Part shown: piece by piece, positions 1-12,600 of the stretch
Layout: every line of letters begins with the position of its first letter
How positions within the stretch are numbered: the first letter of the stretch is position 1
Origin: Ustulina deusta
Taxonomy: Eukaryota; Ascomycota; Sordariomycetes; Xylariales; Xylariaceae
Assembly: GCA_023159155.1 (NCBI GenBank)
Contig: JAJNNX010000002.1
Coordinates: 1,922,001-1,986,000 of the forward strand
Direction: 5' to 3'
Length of the DNA: 64,000 nucleotides
Position numbers and translations under genes: made by a program
The notes under the pieces: generated by a model
Seen by the model: the letters and a program-made list of their open reading frames with translations, nothing else
Databases searched by the model: none
What the model was told of the DNA's origin: nothing

Positions 1-1209
1 AATATTACTGTAGCAGCTCCCGGCAGTAATACTAAATGCTTTAGCTATATAAATCTTGCCTTAAACAATACGTAAAGATTTTAAACTAGCAGTAACTCTA
101 ATACTAAAGCTTTAACTAGTACTAAGCAGTCCTATTTAAAGCTTAGCTTTAACAAAATAAAATATTTAATAAAAAAAAAAACAATACTTTATATATTATA
201 AAAAAAAATACTATACTAAAGACTATTCTTTTATAAAAAAACCAAAGCTAATAAATAAAAAATAAAAAGTATAGCTTGTTATATTATTTATAAAATATAA
301 ATAAAAAGATTTACTAAAAAAAAGTATTAAAATAAACAAAACAAAAAAAGTTTAGCTCTAAAGAATATATATTCTTTTTTAGAAAACTTATTAGCTAAGC
401 TAAATATTAATAGTATAAAAGATTTTTTTATTATAACTTATATATTAATATTAAATAGAACTATTATTATTATAAAAAATACTTTTGCTAATATAAAAGC
501 AAACAAATATATTTTTATAAACTTTTATTTTATAAAACTTATTCTATTTAAACTAAACACTATAGTTATAAACAATTTTTTAAAACAAATAGTTTTAAAA
601 TATAATGCCTAATTTTAATAAAGTATTAAAAGGGCTATTATAATAGACTTTTACTTATAAAGCAAGATTTTTAAAAATATTCTACTAATTAAAATCGAAA
701 TAAAATATAAATTATTAATCGGAAAAATATTTTATAAAATATACAATATTTTACTTAACTTATAAAAAAAGTGCTATATTTTTTTGTTTGATCTGCTTCT
801 AAAAAACTATAAAGAAATAAAAATAAAAAAAACTTCTATAAAACAACACCTTGCTTATATACCTAACCGTATCAAACTAGGATCTATACCTTTTTTTTTA
901 AAAAACATATAAACTTTATGCAATAAGCTAATTTGAGTACTACCTAACCTTTTAATTATTGCACGCAAAAAGTAGGTAAAATAAGCTAACCCTATAGTTT
1001 TACCCGATCCCTAACAAAAAAAACTTATATTAGACCCTATACTAAAAAAAATATAAAAAATAAACTATTAATTAGCTATTGCTAAAATAGATCTTAAACC
1101 TTTATATATACTTTTACTAAAAAAGACAAAATAGCTACACAATACTTAAGGATTATACTAGTTATAAAAAAATATAATTAGATAATATAAGTATTAGTTT
1201 ATTATTAAT
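1..1209 (+). mobile_element. Outer Ty3/gypsy retrotransposon, left part (protease region), decayed
   Basis: AT-rich, stop-riddled sequence. The + strand around 380-780 still reads like a gypsy retropepsin, with a stretch resembling the Asp-Thr-Gly-Ala-Asn-Gly active-site region (now read as ...NIKANKYIFIN...) followed by remnants of the flap and of an IIG-type motif. The reading is interrupted at 1209 by another element and resumes as reverse transcriptase at 9003, so this is the left half of one element. Its 5' LTR and gag lie outside the window or are not recognisable. The decay is G-to-A and C-to-T, as expected of RIP. The family is inferred by eye, without a database search; the join to the right half rests on the target-site duplication. 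Confidence 0.65.
1205..1209. repeat. Target-site duplication TTAAT, left copy
   Basis: TTAAT directly precedes the left LTR of the inner gypsy element. The identical pentamer directly follows the right LTR at 9003-9007. A 5-bp duplication is the usual length for Ty3/gypsy integration and fixes the element ends exactly. Confidence 0.85.
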
Positions 1210-1408
1210 TAATAAAAGAACTAATAGGTATAATAGTAAAAAAGATATATTAGGAAAGAGTGGGTGCGTAGCAGAATATTAGAAGGTCTAATATATTTGT
1301 GTGCGGTCCCACCTGTGGGTGCACAGGCCACCTAGTGTGGACCTGGCATGCCTGGGGCATAGGCCACTTATAAAAGTTGCTAGTTCGACCCCCTATAGGG
1401 CTTTATTA
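1210..1408 (-). repeat. LTR of inner gypsy element (3' LTR in element orientation)
   Basis: A 199-bp repeat matching 8804-9002 end to end. It begins TAATAAAAG (RIP-altered from TGATA) and ends CTTTATTA, whose partner copy is CTCTATCA, so the ancestral ends were TGATA...TATCA. It contains a GC-rich core at 1309-1367 that is identical in the other LTR, although the flanks have many transitions. Confidence 0.88.
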
Positions 1409-4400
1409 AAATACCGGGCATAAAAAAGAACTTCTGCTAACCTTAGTAGTTAGCAATATATATATAGCAATAATAGCTTATTATTCTTTTTTTTCTTTAA
1501 TGTTCTTTTTTTTTTGGTTTGCTATTAATTATTAGTTATATTATACAAATATTAGTTTTATATTTTTTTTTTTTAGCAAAAGTATTGCATTATTAACCGC
1601 AGGGGTTTTTATAACGTTATAATTAGCAATTTTATAATTAGTAACTATTAAAACAGCAATAATATAATTAGTAATAGCAAAGTTAGCAATAATAAAGTTA
1701 GTAATAATAGGATTATTAATAATAAGATTAATAATATTTTAAATAGTAAGCGCTGCAGCAACTTTTGTAGTAACGTTTGCAGCATCTACTACTACGTTGG
1801 TTTTTGTAAGCTTATTGATTTTATTTCGCATAAGGGCTTTTAGTAGTTTATCTTTTTATTTAAGTTTAGCTTCTTTTAATTTTTTTAAGTTAGGCTTAAG
1901 TCCGTAATACTTCTAATAATTATTAATTAGTTTTTGCAAGTATTAAAAGTAATGTTTGGAGTACTATTTGTTATATTTATAGTTTTATTTTTTTTATTTA
2001 ATAAAATACTTAAACCTGTTTTTGCAGCAATTTAGTTAGTATTATAAAATAATTTTTACTTTATATGTTTCGCTTTTTTTATTATTATTAGAATATTAAT
2101 CAGCTTTTATTAGCCCAAGTAATAGAACTATACAATTAAACAAATCGTTTTTATTTTTTATAAGTTATAAATATACTACTAAAATAATAGAATAAATATA
2201 AAAATAGGAAAAAAAATCTAATTTATACGCTAGATCTTTAATCTTTTATTTAATTATTTATAGCCTAGCGCGCTATTATAAATATTTTTTTAAAAGCTAT
2301 TCTAGTAAATAATATTTATTATATAAGCAAAAAAAAACTTTATTTTTTAAAAAAAACTTTAAAAATTAATATTTTTTATTAAATTGCTATTTAAATTATA
2401 TAGTTATAAAATCTATAACTAACTTAATATTTTGTTTTAAATAATTATAAATATTTTATATTTTTTTAAAAGTATATTTATTAATTTAACTAATTATTAT
2501 ATTAAAAAGTCTAGGTAGCTTAAAACTAAATAATTATTTATATAATATAAACTATATAGCTTATAAATATATAATATTTAAGTTTTATTACAAAACAAAA
2601 ACAAGTTTTATTTAATTAGACTTAAGCTACAAAAAATTATAAAAACATATAGCAAGCTCTACTGTTTGGTTTTTTTGCTTAAAAAGATTATTTTTTTGCA
2701 AATAATATACTATAGTTATAAAAAGTTTTATATTTAAAACTTTTTATATTTTTGTTTAAAAATCTAATATAAATTTATAATTACAATTAGAAATAATTCT
2801 TTAAAAAATATTCTAATTGTTTAATAGCAATTGTTTTATTAATATATTTGTTTAATCTTTTGCTATATATTTTTTGTTTTTAAAAAGCAACAATATTTGT
2901 TTAAATATATAGCAAAATATAATTATTATATAATTATATATATTATAATAAAAATATCTAATTAATTACTAAAGCATACTAGCTATTTTTATTAAAAGTA
3001 GCGCTAATATAAAATTAATTATAATAATTTATATAAATAAAACATTTTTTAGTTAAATTAAACAAAAACTACTAATTAGCTTTAGCTAATCTATACAATT
3101 AAAGTTATACTTAAAGCAATATTTTATATATATTTTTAATTAATTATAACTTATAATATATTAAATATTACTTAAAATTTTTTATTATATAGTTTAGTTT
3201 TATATAATATTTTATATTATATACTACTTTAAATATTTGTTTAATTATAGCATATAGCATACAAAAATGTTTGATTTTTATATATATATTATAAATTAGT
3301 CTATTTATTATATAAAAAAAATAGCTAGCTTTAAAAAAAACTTTAATGTTTTTATTAAGCTAATTACTATTTATAATCTTATTAAGCACTTTTTTATACT
3401 AAATATTTGTTTTATAAGCTAACTAAAAGTTATACTTTTATTTATTTATTATAATAGTTTTATTAATATGCTTAACTATATTTTAGACTAAATTAAAAAT
3501 AATTAGTTTATTTAATTGTTATAATTTTTTATTTTTATTTAGCACGTTTTATATAGCACTAAGTTAGCTTAGTACATTAAGTACATAATTTAAGCAACTT
3601 AAAAGATAGTATACTTAGAATTTATACTATAAAAAATATATTAATAAATTAACTAATCGGTTATTTATATAATTTATAGCAATAATATTTAATATAGTCT
3701 TATTTATTATTTTTTTAGTAGCTAAATAATTAGTAAGTACTATTACGGGCCGCTAATTTAAATATATAATAATCCTAAGCTTTTTTACTGCTTATACTAA
3801 ATAGGCTATTTCTAACTCGGACAGATTATATTTAGTTTTTATTTAAACAAAATATTAGCTTAAATATATTACAAGCTTAACTTATATAAATAATATTATT
3901 ATTTCTAGTTTTTATTTAAAACTTTGCTTAGTATAAAAAACTATTACTTTAAATCTTTTTTTAAGCGATCTATTTAGCTATATATATAATATATAACTAA
4001 AGTTATAATAATACAAAATAATTTTTAAACAAATAATATTTTATATAATATTAAAAAATATTATTTTAGCTAGGGTTGCTTTATAATATATAGTACAAAT
4101 ATAGTGCTTATATTTTTCTAGATTACTATTAATTATTTTACTTTTTTTTTGGCTTTTAGCAAGCAATATAGTTTTATACTTTTGCAAAAGCTTTACTAGC
4201 TTAATATAGTATAATAAAAAGTTTCGAAAAAATCTATTAGTGCTTAAATATTGTTTAAGGGCCTATAAATTTTTAAAAAAAGCGAGTTGCTTAAATATTT
4301 AAATATGTTTTGCTATTATAAATATTCCGAAAGTATTAACATAAAATTTAAGAAGTTCTATTAAAAAGTACCTAATAAAGAACTTTTTTAAAAATATTAT

Positions 4401-7400
4401 AATATTTTTAGTTTAAAAAAACTTAAATACTATTTTTAAGTAGCAAATATACTTTTTAAACATATTTAAAAAAATAATAATATTATTAATAAAGCAATAA
4501 CAAAACTTGGAATATAAACACAAGTTCTGGTCTATATATTTTTATATATACCTTAAAATATTATAAAATCTTATTAAAGCAACATTAGATCTTTTTATAT
4601 TTTACGGGCTAATAATTATAAATTTATTCTAATAATTAAAATAAACTTTAAACTAGTAAAAAAACCTAGTAGTATTAATATAAATAATATAACGTTTGCT
4701 TAGCAGGCTGCTAATTATTTTACTTTATAAAAAAAAAAAATAATTATTAAAAATAACAACTTTATTAAGCTATTATAAATTAATAACTATTTGATTTTTG
4801 TTTATATTATATATTTTTTTTTATACTATAAATACTAAGTATACAAAAAGTATAAATTTTTTTATTTATTCTATGCGACCTATTTTATATAATTAGTTAT
4901 ATATAGTATTAAAGACTTTTATATTATAACAATTAAAAAGATATAAATAAGAGCTCTGTTTTGTTTTTTGCTAATTGTTAATAAAGGGGATTTTGAATTG
5001 TTAGTCTTTGGGAATATTTATTTCTTTTTGATTATTTTAAATATTATACGCTTTAATAACTTTAAAAAACTTAATAGCTTCAAAGACTTTTTTGGCATAA
5101 ATATATATGCTGTTCGGAGTGACTTTTTTAAGAAGGTTAGCCAATTTTTTAATTCTAGACATAATAATAGCGTTAGTAATTTTTAGTTTAGGTAGTTCTT
5201 TTAGTATTAAAATATAAAGCTTTATTAATAATATATTTTTTAATTTTTTAATTATACTAAAAATAGCATTAGTTAGTAAAATAGCTATAGCTAATATATT
5301 TATTATAGTAAAAATATTTATTTTAAAAAAAAACTATATTTTATTAATATTAATAACTATAAGTATTACTATTAATACTATTTTAGTTTAGGCTAACTTG
5401 TTTATATATACTGCTATATTAAAAGCAGATATAATATTAGTTATTATAGCTATAATAATAAATAATATATTAAATTTTATATTTATAAAAATTAGCAAAT
5501 TAATAATATTTAGTAATCCTGATCTAACTATTCTAGCTAATAGAACAATTAAAGCTATAGTAGCTATAGTAAGGGTTTTTATTGCAGTTCTTTATAAGCT
5601 AACATAATAGCTATTATTGTAGTTTTTATAGATCTGCTTTAATTTTGTATTTTTATTAATCTTTATTAATATTTTAGCGCTATTTATTATAAGTACAACT
5701 TGTAAAGTTTTTATATTAACTATTATATTTATTATATTTTTATATATTGCTATAAAACAAAAACTATAATTAGCAGGCAGTAGCTTATATTCTATTTAGA
5801 AGTAAGCGTTTTTTTTTTTTTACAAAGTTATATTTTTTTTGTTTACTATATGCCGCACGTATTTACAGCTATAAATTAGCACATTAAAAGCAATTATAAA
5901 ATTATTTAATTTTTAAAAAATAATTATTTTATATTAGTAATTAATTATAGCTTTATATAAAAATAAAAAATTATTCCTAATTAATATTCCAGGTTATAAA
6001 TAATTATTTATAACTTAACGTTTTTTTTTATAAGCTATAATAACAGGCTTTCTAGTTTTATTTATTTCGGGCATATAAAATTTAAACTTAGCCCAAGTAG
6101 TTAGTATTACTATTGTTTCGCTAATTATAATTACTTTTTTTTTTTGTTTTTTAGTAGTATATTTATAAGTATTTAGGTAAGATTAGCCAATAATAGTATA
6201 TCTTATATTAGGGTTGCTGCAGACTTTTATTTTTTTACTAGTTAAAAACAAATATGCATTAAAACCTAAATATATATAGCTCGATCGAAATAACTTATTA
6301 TATTTATTAATACTTAGCGTTTTAATAATTAAAATATTGTTTTTATTATTTGTTTTAATAATTTTAAAAACTAGTTTATAGTCTAAAGTACTTTTAGGTT
6401 TAAAAATAGTACTATTTTTAATATATTAATATTAGCAAAAGTATTAAAATAAAAAATTATATAAAAGAAATTTTTAAGCGTAATATTTGCAAATATGTTT
6501 TGCTAGGTTAACTAGAAATAGGATATTTACTTTAGCAAGTTTTTTTAATCTTATATATAAGCAATAATAACGCAAATAAAGCTTAAGCATTTCTAACAAT
6601 TTATATTATTAGTAATAATAGTAATATATAAGTACTAAATTAAATATATAATAAGATATACTACTATAATACCTAAAATTAATATTAAATAAAAAAGGTT
6701 TTTTATTATTATTATTAGTTATAGTTTATATAAAATATATATAATTATAACTATTATTATAATATTTATTTTTTCTGTTTTGATCTTTTTTATATATATA
6801 ATAATTATAGTTATTATAGTTATAGCTATAGTTATAGCTATAATTATAACTATTTTTATAATTTTAACTATTATTATAATAGCAATCGTAGCTTTGGTTA
6901 TAATAATTATTATGTTTTTTATTTTATTATTGCTTTTTTTTGTAGCTATATTAATAATAATCATTTTTTTAGCAATAATTATTAGTTAATTTATAATAGC
7001 TTCTACTTGATTAGTAGTAGTTATAGTATTTGGAGCAACGTTTAAAAGAGTTGTTCTAGCATAAAAGGCAAAAAAATAAAAGGGCATATACAAAAAAAGA
7101 TATTAATGTTTTATCTTTAGGACAATTAATACAAAGCTTTACATTTAGGTGTTTTTTTTTAGCTTTTTGTTTTAATCCGTGTTATATTTTTTTAATCTTT
7201 TTTATATAGTTTTTTAGACTTTTTTTCTGCTTTAGAACTTATATATAGTTAGTAATAGCTTTTTTTTATTAATTGCAAATATTCTTTATAACCCTAATCT
7301 AATTAGAGTTATTTTTAGCTAATGTTTTGTTAGCTTTTATATTGCGTAACTTGTATTAAATGTACTAAAGTATTGTATTATAATTTTTTGCAATATTTCG

Positions 7401-8803
7401 AAACATAAAAGATTTTTTAAAAAACTTTTGTATAGCGCGCCTAGTACAGATTTTAAACTAATTTTCTAAATTTTTTAGAAATAGTTTAATACTAAACAAT
7501 TATAACATTTAACGTTATAGAGCAGTTATTTTATTATTTTATTATAGTAGTACTGATCTAACAAATAAGTAATTAAATAAAGCTATAATTTAACTACTAA
7601 TAAATCTACTACTTTTTAATATAATATATATGCGGTTAAAAAATAAATATATATTAATATAAATAATATTTTTATTATTAGCTATAATACTATAGTTATT
7701 AGGGTTGTTTTATTCGGGGTTAAAAATACTAATATTATTACGCTTAATTTTAACAGATTTTCTTTTAATAAATATTAATTCGGCTCCTAGTATAATACTT
7801 TGCTTTAGATTACAAGAACTACTACAAAGGTTACCCTTATTATTATTACTTAGATCTAAAGGGTTAAAAAAGTTATTACTAGAGTTACCCTTATTACTAT
7901 AAATATTGCTAGACTTATAACTTAGTAAAAAAAACAGAAGTATAAATATACTAGCTTAAAAAGTTAATATAGCTACTAGCTTACTAGATTTTATAAATTT
8001 ACTAAACTATTGGTTTATTTTAATAAACTGTTTATTTATAGCAATTAATAGATTTATTCTTTTATTTATTTTATTAATTTTATAATTTAGAGTTTTAATA
8101 TTTGTTTTAGCTTACTAATAGCTATTAAACAAATAATTAATTATTTTTTAGTTAATACCTATTTTTTTAAAACTAATAGTAAGTAAAAGCGGGTTAGCTA
8201 AAGCTATTCTAAATGCTTTTTTTTTTATTCTAGGCCTTATTAAAAAAGTTTATTATATTATTAAATAAATATCCCAGTAAATAAAAGTTTTTTAAGCTAT
8301 CCTTTTATAAATTAAATATAAATAAATATATAATAAATTATAGTTTTTTATATAAAAAATACTTAGATCCTAAACTAATAATAAGCTACTATATCTAATT
8401 TCTAGCAAAGAACTACACTAACTAACCTAAAGGCTACGTTAGGTTAGGTACAAAAAAATTTGTAATATTTATAAAGTTATAGTAAATACTACAACTATTA
8501 AACAACCTATTACTTAAGGCAACTTTTAAAATATAAAAATAATATATTAAGTTTATTTTTAGTATTAAGCTTACTAGTAAGTCTTTACGGGTAGTATAAG
8601 GGCTATAGTACTAAAGGCTAGAACATATTTTAGCTACTATAATACTTGCTTAGACAAGCTATAGTATTACTACAATATAACTAAAAGTGCTTATAGTTCT
8701 ATTATTAATAAAATAATATTTCTATAACTTTATAAAATTAAAAAAATAATAGTTTGGTATAGTTTAGTATTTATAATAAAATATACGTAGTAAAGTACTA
8801 CTT

Positions 8804-9002
8804 TAATAAAAAAGCTAATAAATATAATAGTAAAAAAGATATATTAAAAAAAAGTAGGTACGTAGCAAAATATTAGAAGGTCTAATATATTTGTATATAG
8901 TTCCACCTGTGGGTGCACAGGCCACCTAGTGTGGACCTGGCATGCCTGGGGCATAGGCCACCTATAGAGGTTGCTAGTTCGACCCCCTACAGGGCTCTAT
9001 CA
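8804..9002 (-). repeat. LTR of inner gypsy element (5' LTR in element orientation)
   Basis: The second 199-bp copy of the LTR at 1210-1408. It keeps the CA terminus (CTCTATCA) that the other copy has lost. The 59 bases at 8903-8961 are identical to 1309-1367. Differences elsewhere are almost all C/T or G/A. Confidence 0.88.
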
Positions 9003-9007
9003 TTAAT
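9003..9007. repeat. Target-site duplication TTAAT, right copy
   Basis: Perfect match to 1205-1209, immediately outside the right LTR of the inner element. From here the interrupted outer element continues. Confidence 0.85.
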
Positions 9008-12000
9008 ATTACTACTATTAGTACTGCACTTTTTTTTAATATATTTAAACATAAGAAAATTAAAGCTTATATTATAAATATTTATAAAATCAATATAATT
9101 ATTTGTAATAAAAAAAATAAAAAAATGTTTTTAAATAAAAATAAAAAAAAGCTAAAACATAAAACTTAAAAACTAGTCCCTAAAAAATACTAAAATTTAT
9201 TTAAAACTTTTAGTAAAATTAACTCTAATAAACTACTTCCTAATTAACTAATTAATTATTATATCAAATTTATATCTAGCAAAAATACTAAAAATTTTAT
9301 AAATAGTTTTTTATATTATATATTTTTAAAAAAATTAAAAGCTTTAAAAAAATATATAATAAATAACTTATAAAAAAAGTTTATTAAACCTAGGAATATT
9401 TTTTTTACTACCCTAGTACTTTTTGCTTTAAAACTAAACAACAGTTTTTATTTTTATATAAACTATTGCAAAATTAATGTTTTTTTAAAAAAAAATAAAT
9501 ATCTATTACTACTAATTAAAAAAACTTTATTTTATATTTTAAAAACTAAAATCTTTACAAAAATTAATATCTAACAAATATTCTATTATATATAGATATA
9601 CCTTAATTATAAAAATCTTATTACTTTTAAAATATACTATAAATTATTTAAATATAAAATATTACCTTTTGGCTTATTAAATAGCCCTATTATTTTTTAA
9701 TAATATATAAACAATATTCTAAACAAATACCTAAATAATTTTTATAGCATATATATTAATAATATACTAATTTATTTTAATAACTTAAAAAAATATTAAA
9801 AATATATAAAAAAAGTAATTAAGTACTTAAAAATTATAAGCTTATAAGCCAATTTAAAAAAATATAAATTTTATTAGTATTTTATTAAATATTATAGCTA
9901 AATTACTAAGCTTTTATTTAATTTAACAAAAAAAAATATTATATTTTGCTAAAACAAAGCTTATTAATATATTTTTAATAAACTTAAAAATAAACTAATA
10001 AATATTCTTATTTTAGCTTATTTTTATTATAACTAGAAAACTTGTTTAAAAATAAATATATTTAATAAAGTAATAGCTAAATATTTTTTTAAAAAAAGCA
10101 ATAATAAAGAATAGTACTTAATAGCTTTCTATTTAAAAACTTTATATAAGTCTAAGTTAAACTACCTTATTTATAATAAAAAAATGCTAATAATTATTAA
10201 AAGCTTTTAATACTAAAGACTAAAGTTAGTAAGAACTTAAAAAAACTAACTTTTTATTATTATTATAAACTATAAAATATTTAAATATTTTAGTACAAAG
10301 CAATAGCTAAACTAGCAGCAAACAAACTAAGCTAATTTTTTAGTATAGTATTATTTTATAATTATATATTGGCCTAGTTCCAAAAATATTATTATTAATA
10401 CTATATTTTAAAAACAAAAAGATCTACAAACTTAAAAAAACAAAATAAAATATTAAAAATATTTATAAATATTTAAACTAATAAATAAAACAAAAAACCT
10501 TACTATAAATATATTATACTGCTTTAATATAATAAATATTTTTATTAATATTTTATTTTTTACTATACTATTAATTAATAAAGTTTTATAATAAAACAAA
10601 AAAAGCTTAAAATTAAAGATTTACTAAACAAAAGCCCGATTAAAACAAAATAAACATTAAAACTTTATTAAAAAACTAATAACTTATAAAAAACAACTAA
10701 TAATTCCTAAAATAAATTATTTATTTATTTAAATTCTAAAAAAAATATATAAAAAAATAACTATAGTATACTTTAAATAAAATAAAATTTATAAGCTTAT
10801 TGCTTTTTAATATTAATAGCCCGGCATATTAGCTAACTATAATACATATATAGCGAACTACTTAAAATACTACCTAGCAAAAATACTATAAAATAAGATC
10901 TCCGGTTTTTTATAACTAATACTTATATTTTTAAAGCCTTTCTAACACATAGTTATAGATTTTAAAAAAATAGCAATAAATAAATAAAAAAGCAAATTTA
11001 TATTTATAGTAATAAATAAGCTTAATAAATCTTTGTAGTTTATAATATATAATAAAACAGTTATTGCTTAGGAAGCTATACGTTTATATTATAAAAAGCC
11101 TTTCTAAATCTATAAGCTTTCTAAACAAATAAATTCTAATAAAAGCTTTTAGTTTATTTTATTTTTTATTAAAAAATTAGCTAAAATCTTAAGTATTAAA
11201 TAAAAGCTATTTTTAGCAAGCTACTATAAATCCGCAGAACAAACTAAAATAGTTATAAAATATTTAGATTAGAAGTTGCAACCTTTTTATAACTACTACT
11301 AAAATAACTAAACAAACGCTCTTTTAGCTATAGACTTTACTACTACTTTTTTACTACATAAATTAATAGGTTTATAGCCCTACGAAGTACTATTTAGCTT
11401 TTTTATACTAAGCTATTATAACTAAATAAGCTATACAACTAATATTGCTATACTTTTTACAAAAAAAAAGCTTAACTAAAAGGAAGCCTAAAAAATAGCG
11501 TAGATTATTAGCAAATATATTAATATAGCTAGGTTAGTCCTAAAGCAAACTTAAAAAAAAATAATTTAAAAAAAAAACTACTACTAATAAAAACCTAACT
11601 TTAAAATAAAAAACTAAGTATTTATTATTAAAAAATAATAATTATAAATTATAGACTAGCTATCTAACAAACTGGATTACTTATTAATATATTAATACTT
11701 TAAAATTTTAAAAAAAATAAGCCCTATTACTTTCTAGCTAAAAATGCTTCTAATATAAAAATTAATAAATTTATACTATACTAACCAATTATAGAAATAC
11801 TTAAATAATTTTTTATTAGGTTAGTTAGTAAAACAACTAATAAATAAAACAATAATACTTAAAAAAAATAAAAAATAAAAAATTAAACATATTTAAATTT
11901 TACAATTATATTATAAAAAGATTTTATAATACTAAATAAACTAAAAAAACTAAAATTTTAATAAATAATAGTACTTAGCTAGCAACTTTAAAAACTTCTT

Positions 12001-12374
12001 AAAACTACTACTATTATTTTATAAAAATAACCTAGATTTGCTAGAACTACTAAAAAGATTAGAAAATTAGCTAAAAGCTACAAAAAAAAATAAGTTTAAA
12101 AAAACATATTTAAAAAATAACATACCGGAAAAATTAAAAAAGTTGCTATTATAACGCTTAAAAAAACATAACATAAACATAAATATAATAATAAACTATA
12201 TTAACAAGCTATAACTTTAACAAGCTATAAAAAAGCTTCAAGCGCTTCTATAGAATAAAAGCTTATAATATAGTAGCAAAAGGGCAAATATTTAAAATGA
12301 TCTTTTTTTTTATTAAAAAACAGCTAAAAACCTAAAGTTCGAATCTTAGGGCAAGATTTTTAAAAAAAAAGGGG

Positions 12375-12600
12375 TAGTTATAGTTGGCTAGCTAGCTAGC
12401 CTATTAACCCTTTATTAATAAGGGAACCTATAAGTAGTACAGGCTACCTATTGCATATATAACTATCTAACCGTACATATATAAATCTTTTTATATATTA
12501 TTTATATTTAGTTTTTATTTTTTATTTTTTTTTTATAATTAATATATATTTGGAACCCTAACTAGGAGCTTTGCCTCTTAAAAGAACACCTGCCGTGACA
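12375..12600 (+). repeat. Probable 3' LTR of outer gypsy element
   Basis: It follows an A-rich tract ending GGGG (polypurine tract) and ends with CCGTGACA, a typical ...CA terminus. The partner LTR is not in the window, so the start (TAGTTATAG, assumed TG altered to TA) is approximate. The right end is much less decayed than the element body. Confidence 0.55.

Larger units (their letters stand above)
1210..9002 (-). mobile_element. Inner Ty3/gypsy LTR retrotransposon, RIP-decayed, inserted in another gypsy element
   Basis: A 7.8 kb element bounded by two 199-bp direct repeats and a perfect 5-bp target duplication. On the minus strand the order is retropepsin-like sequence (about 6330-5800, with the 'IAFNV...Y' core), C-terminal reverse transcriptase (about 4600-3900) and RNase H (about 3830-3650, reading SELEIAYLV.AVKKLR then PVIVLTNYLATK, as in ascomycete gypsy pol). 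Integrase should lie at 3300-1500 but is too damaged to call. No frame is intact. Several ORFs over 60 codons here (for example 6719-6989 on both strands) are low-complexity chance ORFs. The AT-rich bias and TpA excess point to RIP. The element is non-functional. Confidence 0.85.
9003..12600 (+). mobile_element. Outer Ty3/gypsy retrotransposon, right part (RT, RNase H, integrase, LTR), decayed
   Basis: The + strand reads, through many stops, as gypsy pol. The RT start is near 9180 (KKY.NLFKTFSK, then FISSKNTKNF). The fingers and palm are at 9400-9800, with KIFTKINI, KILPFGLLNSP and YINNILIYF where the family has YLDDILIYS. RNase H is near 10060-10230 (AFYLKTLYKSKLNY.IYNKK). The integrase core is near 10780-11500 (zinc-finger/core region, then a FTKKKLN segment). 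A C-terminal region runs to about 12290. A purine tract at 12362-12374 precedes the 3' LTR. The catalytic Asp-Asp is now Asn-Asn, which is two G-to-A changes and fits RIP. The element is dead. Confidence 0.85.

Noticed and set aside
820..1040. P-loop-like GSGKTI on the minus strand, suggesting a helicase
   Set aside because: The + strand of the same region belongs to the gypsy protease region, and the minus frame has stops around the motif and no other helicase motifs.
1285..1402. SINE or tRNA-derived element suggested by GTTCGACCCC box and GC-rich core
   Set aside because: No cloverleaf can be folded, and the repeat is explained as part of 199-bp LTRs bounded by a target duplication.
4968..5607. 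ORFs of 72 and 69 codons
   Set aside because: They lie antisense to the decayed pol of the inner gypsy element and have no family signal.
6719..6989. Overlapping 81-aa and 69-aa ORFs
   Set aside because: Almost only Ile/Lys/Asn codons from TA-rich DNA, open on both strands: chance ORFs in RIP-decayed sequence.
12338..12356. tRNA-like TTCGAAT box
   Set aside because: No acceptor or anticodon stem; it lies in the 3' untranslated part of the outer gypsy element.
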